A stretch of DNA of 17,093 nucleotides from an uncultured Tissierellia bacterium (GTDB lineage Bacteria > Bacillota > Clostridia > Tissierellales > Peptoniphilaceae), in NCBI GenBank assembly GCA_902489375.1, contig CABTZP010000019.1, positions 1 to 17,093 of the forward strand. The letters run 5' to 3'. The notes below the pieces were generated by a model. It worked only from the letters and a program-made list of their open reading frames with translations. It made no database searches and was not told the DNA's origin. Position numbers and translations under genes: made by a program. Numbering within the stretch: the first letter of the stretch is position 1; every line of letters starts with the position of its first letter. Shown one piece after another: positions 15,094 through 17,093 of the stretch.

Positions 15094-16104
15094 ATGAACG
15101 AGAAAAAAGAAGAAAAGATTGAAGAGCAGATTCCGGGATTTTTGGATGAATATTTGAATTATATCCGTATCGTAAAAGGACTGTCTCCGTCCACGGTAAA
15201 GGAATATACCTATGACCTGATTAACTTTCTGCGTTTTACCCGAAACCGCTTGGGGGATCCTGCTTTTCGAACTCTTTCGGTTGAAGAAACCCCTATTGAA
15301 GAGATGGAAGTCTCTGAACTTTCCAAAGTAGAATTAAAAGACCTCCACGCGTATCTGGCTTACTCGGCAGACGCTCAGCTCAATTCCGCAAGCCGGAGAG
15401 CAAGAAAAACCTCTTCAATTCGTTCCTTTTATAAATATCTGGTTAATATTGGCGAATATTTTGAAAAAAATCCTGCTGACAAGCTGACTACCCCGAAAAG
15501 AGCAAAAAGAAATCCCGTCTACCTCACCTTACAGGAAGCGATCCAGCTGATCGAATGCGCAGCTGATCAAAAAAGCCGGTTTTTTCGATTTCGGGACGTT
15601 GCGATCCTGGTCACTTTTCTCACTACAGGGATTCGATTAAGCGAACTTTGCGGGATGAATATTTCCTCGATTAAGGACGATCATTTTACCGTCATCGGCA
15701 AGGGAAATAAAGAAAGAACCGTTTATATGACTGAATCCTGCAAAGAAGCTTTAAACCAGTACCTCAATGTCCGTCCCCGAAATGGGGATGAAAAAGCGCT
15801 TTTTCTTTCTAACCGTGGCCAAAGAATCTCCCCCCGCGCGGTCCAGCATCGGATTGAAGAAATCTTGCAAAAATCCGGTTTTGACACCAGCCGCTACTCC
15901 ACCCATAAGCTCCGGCACACCGCCGCAACGCTTATGTATAAGGAAGGTGTGGATATCCGCACCCTGCAAAGGATCCTGGGGCATGCCTCGGTTCAAACGA
16001 CCATGATCTATACCCACGTCGAAGATGAACAGGCCCGGGAAGGGATTTATAAAAATCCTCTGGCAGAGCTGAATATGGAGGGAATCGAAAATAATAACCG
16101 GTGA
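15094..16104 (+). CDS. XerC/XerD-like tyrosine recombinase
   Basis: This 336-residue enzyme cuts and rejoins DNA through a phosphotyrosine link. The N-terminal SAM-like core-binding domain covers about 15-125 (FLDEYLNYIRIVKGLSPSTV at its start), and the catalytic domain about 140-320. The full active set is present: Arg181 (TGIRLSELCG), Lys203 (IGKGNKERTV), His271 and Arg274 (HKLRHTAATL), His297 (LGHASVQTT) and the nucleophile Tyr306 (IYTHV). It is about 35-40 residues longer than typical XerC, with extra sequence around 50-80 in the N-terminal domain. A housekeeping role in chromosome dimer resolution is plausible because no phage, transposon or integron genes adjoin. Its target site cannot be named, and XerC and XerD cannot be told apart here. 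The gene converges on the exporter operon with only four bases between stops and no visible terminator. Confidence 0.88.
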   Translation: MNEKKEEKIEEQIPGFLDEYLNYIRIVKGLSPSTVKEYTYDLINFLRFTRNRLGDPAFRTLSVEETPIEEMEVSELSKVELKDLHAYLAYSADAQLNSASRRARKTSSIRSFYKYLVNIGEYFEKNPADKLTTPKRAKRNPVYLTLQEAIQLIECAADQKSRFFRFRDVAILVTFLTTGIRLSELCGMNISSIKDDHFTVIGKGNKERTVYMTESCKEALNQYLNVRPRNGDEKALFLSNRGQRISPRAVQHRIEEILQKSGFDTSRYSTHKLRHTAATLMYKEGVDIRTLQRILGHASVQTTMIYTHVEDEQAREGIYKNPLAELNMEGIENNNR

Positions 16105-16108
16105 AAAC

Positions 16109-16360
16109 TTAGCCCTTTAATCCACGGGCCTGACGGTCCATATCTTCAATGACAATGTCAAAGATTTCCCCCAGGCTTCGACAATAGGCCAAAACCAGCC
16201 AAGGCTCATTGGTGTGATAATGAATTTTGATTAAATTTTCATCCCCCACGGCAAGGAGGCAGTCTCCCTGAAAGTTTTGGACGAAATAGTCGTTAATTTT
16301 ATTTTCGTCGAGATCTTCTCCTTCAATCAAAAGCTGTGTATCATAGCGATAAGGAATCAT
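16109..16360 (-). CDS. Stand-alone FakA/YloV C-terminal-like (Dak1_2-type) small protein
   Basis: This 83-residue acidic protein has no membrane segment. Its whole length resembles the C-terminal part of FakA/YloV, the fatty-acid kinase scaffold: a Tyr-rich strand then LLIEGEDLDENKIN (10-23), GDCLLAVGDENLIKIHYHTN (32-51), and GEIFDIVIEDMDRQ (64-77), which parallels the family's pattern of Gly-Asp-Ser, His-x-His-Thr and ENM-x-x-Gln. The kinase (DhaL) part of FakA is missing, so it cannot itself be a kinase; automated labels of such proteins as dihydroxyacetone kinase-like would mislead. Its ATG overlaps the ThrE C-terminal-half gene in ATGA, so the two are co-translated. It may regulate or assist the exporter, but this is inference. 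It ends with TAA at 16109-16111. Confidence 0.75.
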   Translation of the reverse strand: MIPYRYDTQLLIEGEDLDENKINDYFVQNFQGDCLLAVGDENLIKIHYHTNEPWLVLAYCRSLGEIFDIVIEDMDRQARGLKG

Positions 16361-16860
16361 ATTATACCTTCTTTCTGTTTTATCTTTTTCTTTTCATTCA
16401 CTCTTTCCTTCGTTTTTCGTAAAAAAGTGACGAAGGACTGAACAATGCCGATCCCCAGTGCGACGGCAAAGGCCATCATTAAGGCTTTTGAGGCATAAGC
16501 GCCCGCTTCGAAAAGCCGGTCCGAAAGAAAAGCATTGACCGCCTGATAGATTGGGATACCTGGGACCATGGTATAAAGACTGGGAATCAGAATTGGCGTG
16601 ACGGGAACCTTGAATTTTCTTGCGCCAACCTGTGCCCATAAAGAAACAAAAACGCTAGAGAGAAAAACGGAACCAAAATACTGCCATCGACTGGAAAAAA
16701 GACTATAGATAAGCCAGGACCCGGCACCGGCTAACATATTAAAAAACGAAATTTTTCGATTCACGTCAAAGGATCTCGTCGTGACATAAACGGCTCCGGC
16801 CGCGCCGATACATTCCCAGGTCAGCAAGCTGAAATCTAAGGCGTTCAATAATTCGATCAT
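16357..16860 (-). CDS. ThrE-type threonine/serine exporter, C-terminal half (DUF3815)
   Basis: This 167-residue membrane protein has about five hydrophobic helices: around 13-30, 40-56, 60-77, 86-110 and 120-146. It corresponds to the ThrE_2 half of Corynebacterium ThrE; the signature around VPVTPILIPSLYTMVPGIPI (84-103) is well conserved in that family. A basic tail (about 148-165) would face the cytoplasm. In many Firmicutes the exporter is split in two genes, as here. The ATG overlaps the stop of the upstream half in ATGA (16857-16860). The substrate may be threonine, serine or another small molecule; the sequence alone does not decide this. Confidence 0.85.
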   Translation of the reverse strand: MIELLNALDFSLLTWECIGAAGAVYVTTRSFDVNRKISFFNMLAGAGSWLIYSLFSSRWQYFGSVFLSSVFVSLWAQVGARKFKVPVTPILIPSLYTMVPGIPIYQAVNAFLSDRLFEAGAYASKALMMAFAVALGIGIVQSFVTFLRKTKERVNEKKKIKQKEGII

Positions 16861-17093
16861 ATTCTCGCTCCTGTTAAGAACATGGAGAAGCCAGTTCCTA
16901 AGGCTAAGGCGAGGGCCGTGGTCACCGCCGACAAAAAGTTACCGGCTCCGGTCAGATAATCTCCATTCATCGTGTCACGAATCCCGTTTGTTAACGTGGT
17001 CCCCGGGAAAAACTTGATGATGGAACCCAGGATCATTGTGCTCATTGAAAGGTCTCGATGAAGCTTGGATACCATGATCATCAAAAAGCTGCC
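16857..17093 (-). CDS. ThrE-type threonine/serine exporter, N-terminal half (DUF1212), 5' end outside window
   Basis: The frame is open to the right edge, so only the last 78 or so residues are visible. They match the C-terminal end of the DUF1212 (ThrE_1) family: IIKFFPGTTLTNGIRDTMNG followed by DYLTGAGNF and a long hydrophobic Ala/Leu-rich helix. The Gly-Thr-Thr-Leu-Thr-Asn-x-Ile-Arg-Asp run is characteristic, where relatives have a very similar loop. It pairs with the downstream ThrE C-terminal half to make the full exporter. The start codon and promoter lie beyond the window. Confidence 0.85.
   Translation of the reverse strand, partial: GSFLMIMVSKLHRDLSMSTMILGSIIKFFPGTTLTNGIRDTMNGDYLTGAGNFLSAVTTALALALGTGFSMFLTGARI

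Noticed and set aside
15094..16104. Integrase of an integrated element
   Set aside because: No phage, conjugation or transposon genes, no tRNA target and no flanking direct repeats were seen; the neighbours are ordinary metabolic and transport genes.
1..17093. CRISPR array, tRNA, rRNA or insertion sequence
   Set aside because: No spaced repeat arrays, cloverleaf sequences, rRNA motifs or transposase-like proteins were found when reading both strands by eye.

Overview
The window looks like chromosomal DNA of a low-to-moderate GC Firmicute, probably a clostridial or Tissierellia-type anaerobe. This rests on strong AGGAGG-type ribosome binding sites, some TTG starts, a PyrK/PyrD class 1B dihydroorotate dehydrogenase, and a split ThrE exporter. 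The genus cannot be read from the sequence. TGA, TAA and TAG are all used as stops. Genes are tightly packed and many overlap by 4-20 bases. No tRNA, rRNA, CRISPR array, insertion sequence or prophage gene was seen, and no gene-free stretch exceeds 300 bases.

Left end (1-1656): an AraC-type regulator on the + strand, in AT-rich DNA, with three short direct repeats upstream. It has a cupin-like sensor and a complete AraC DNA-binding domain, and stops at a TGA. In the same frame a second complete AraC DNA-binding domain follows at once, so the locus reads as a 439-residue tandem-domain regulator split by one stop codon. Next come a perfect 32-base palindrome and a bidirectional terminator.

Centre-left (1657-6261, - strand): a three-gene operon of a MoxR AAA+ ATPase, a DUF58 protein and a membrane-anchored TgpA/YebA-like transglutaminase. 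All are translationally coupled and a recognisable promoter lies upstream.

Centre (6398-14905, - strand): a pyrimidine operon in the order pyrC-carB-pyrK-pyrD-pyrF-pyrE-pyrB. It covers every step from carbamoyl phosphate to OMP decarboxylation, except that carA, the glutaminase subunit, is not here. Two genes are unusual. PyrB ends in a PyrI-type four-cysteine zinc module without the PyrI nucleotide-binding domain, and PyrC is short in the regions that normally make its composite beta domain. The leader before pyrC can form two mutually exclusive hairpins, the second followed by six Ts, so a weak attenuator is possible.

Right end (15094-17093): a XerC/D-type tyrosine recombinase reads rightward from a promoter back to back with the pyr promoter. 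It converges, with a 4-base gap, on a leftward operon of the two halves of a ThrE-type threonine/serine exporter (the first cut by the window edge) and an 83-residue stand-alone domain resembling the C-terminal part of FakA/YloV.

The points most worth following up are the PyrB-zinc fusion, the interrupted tandem AraC regulator and the small FakA-like protein in the exporter operon. No wholly new multi-gene system could be demonstrated.
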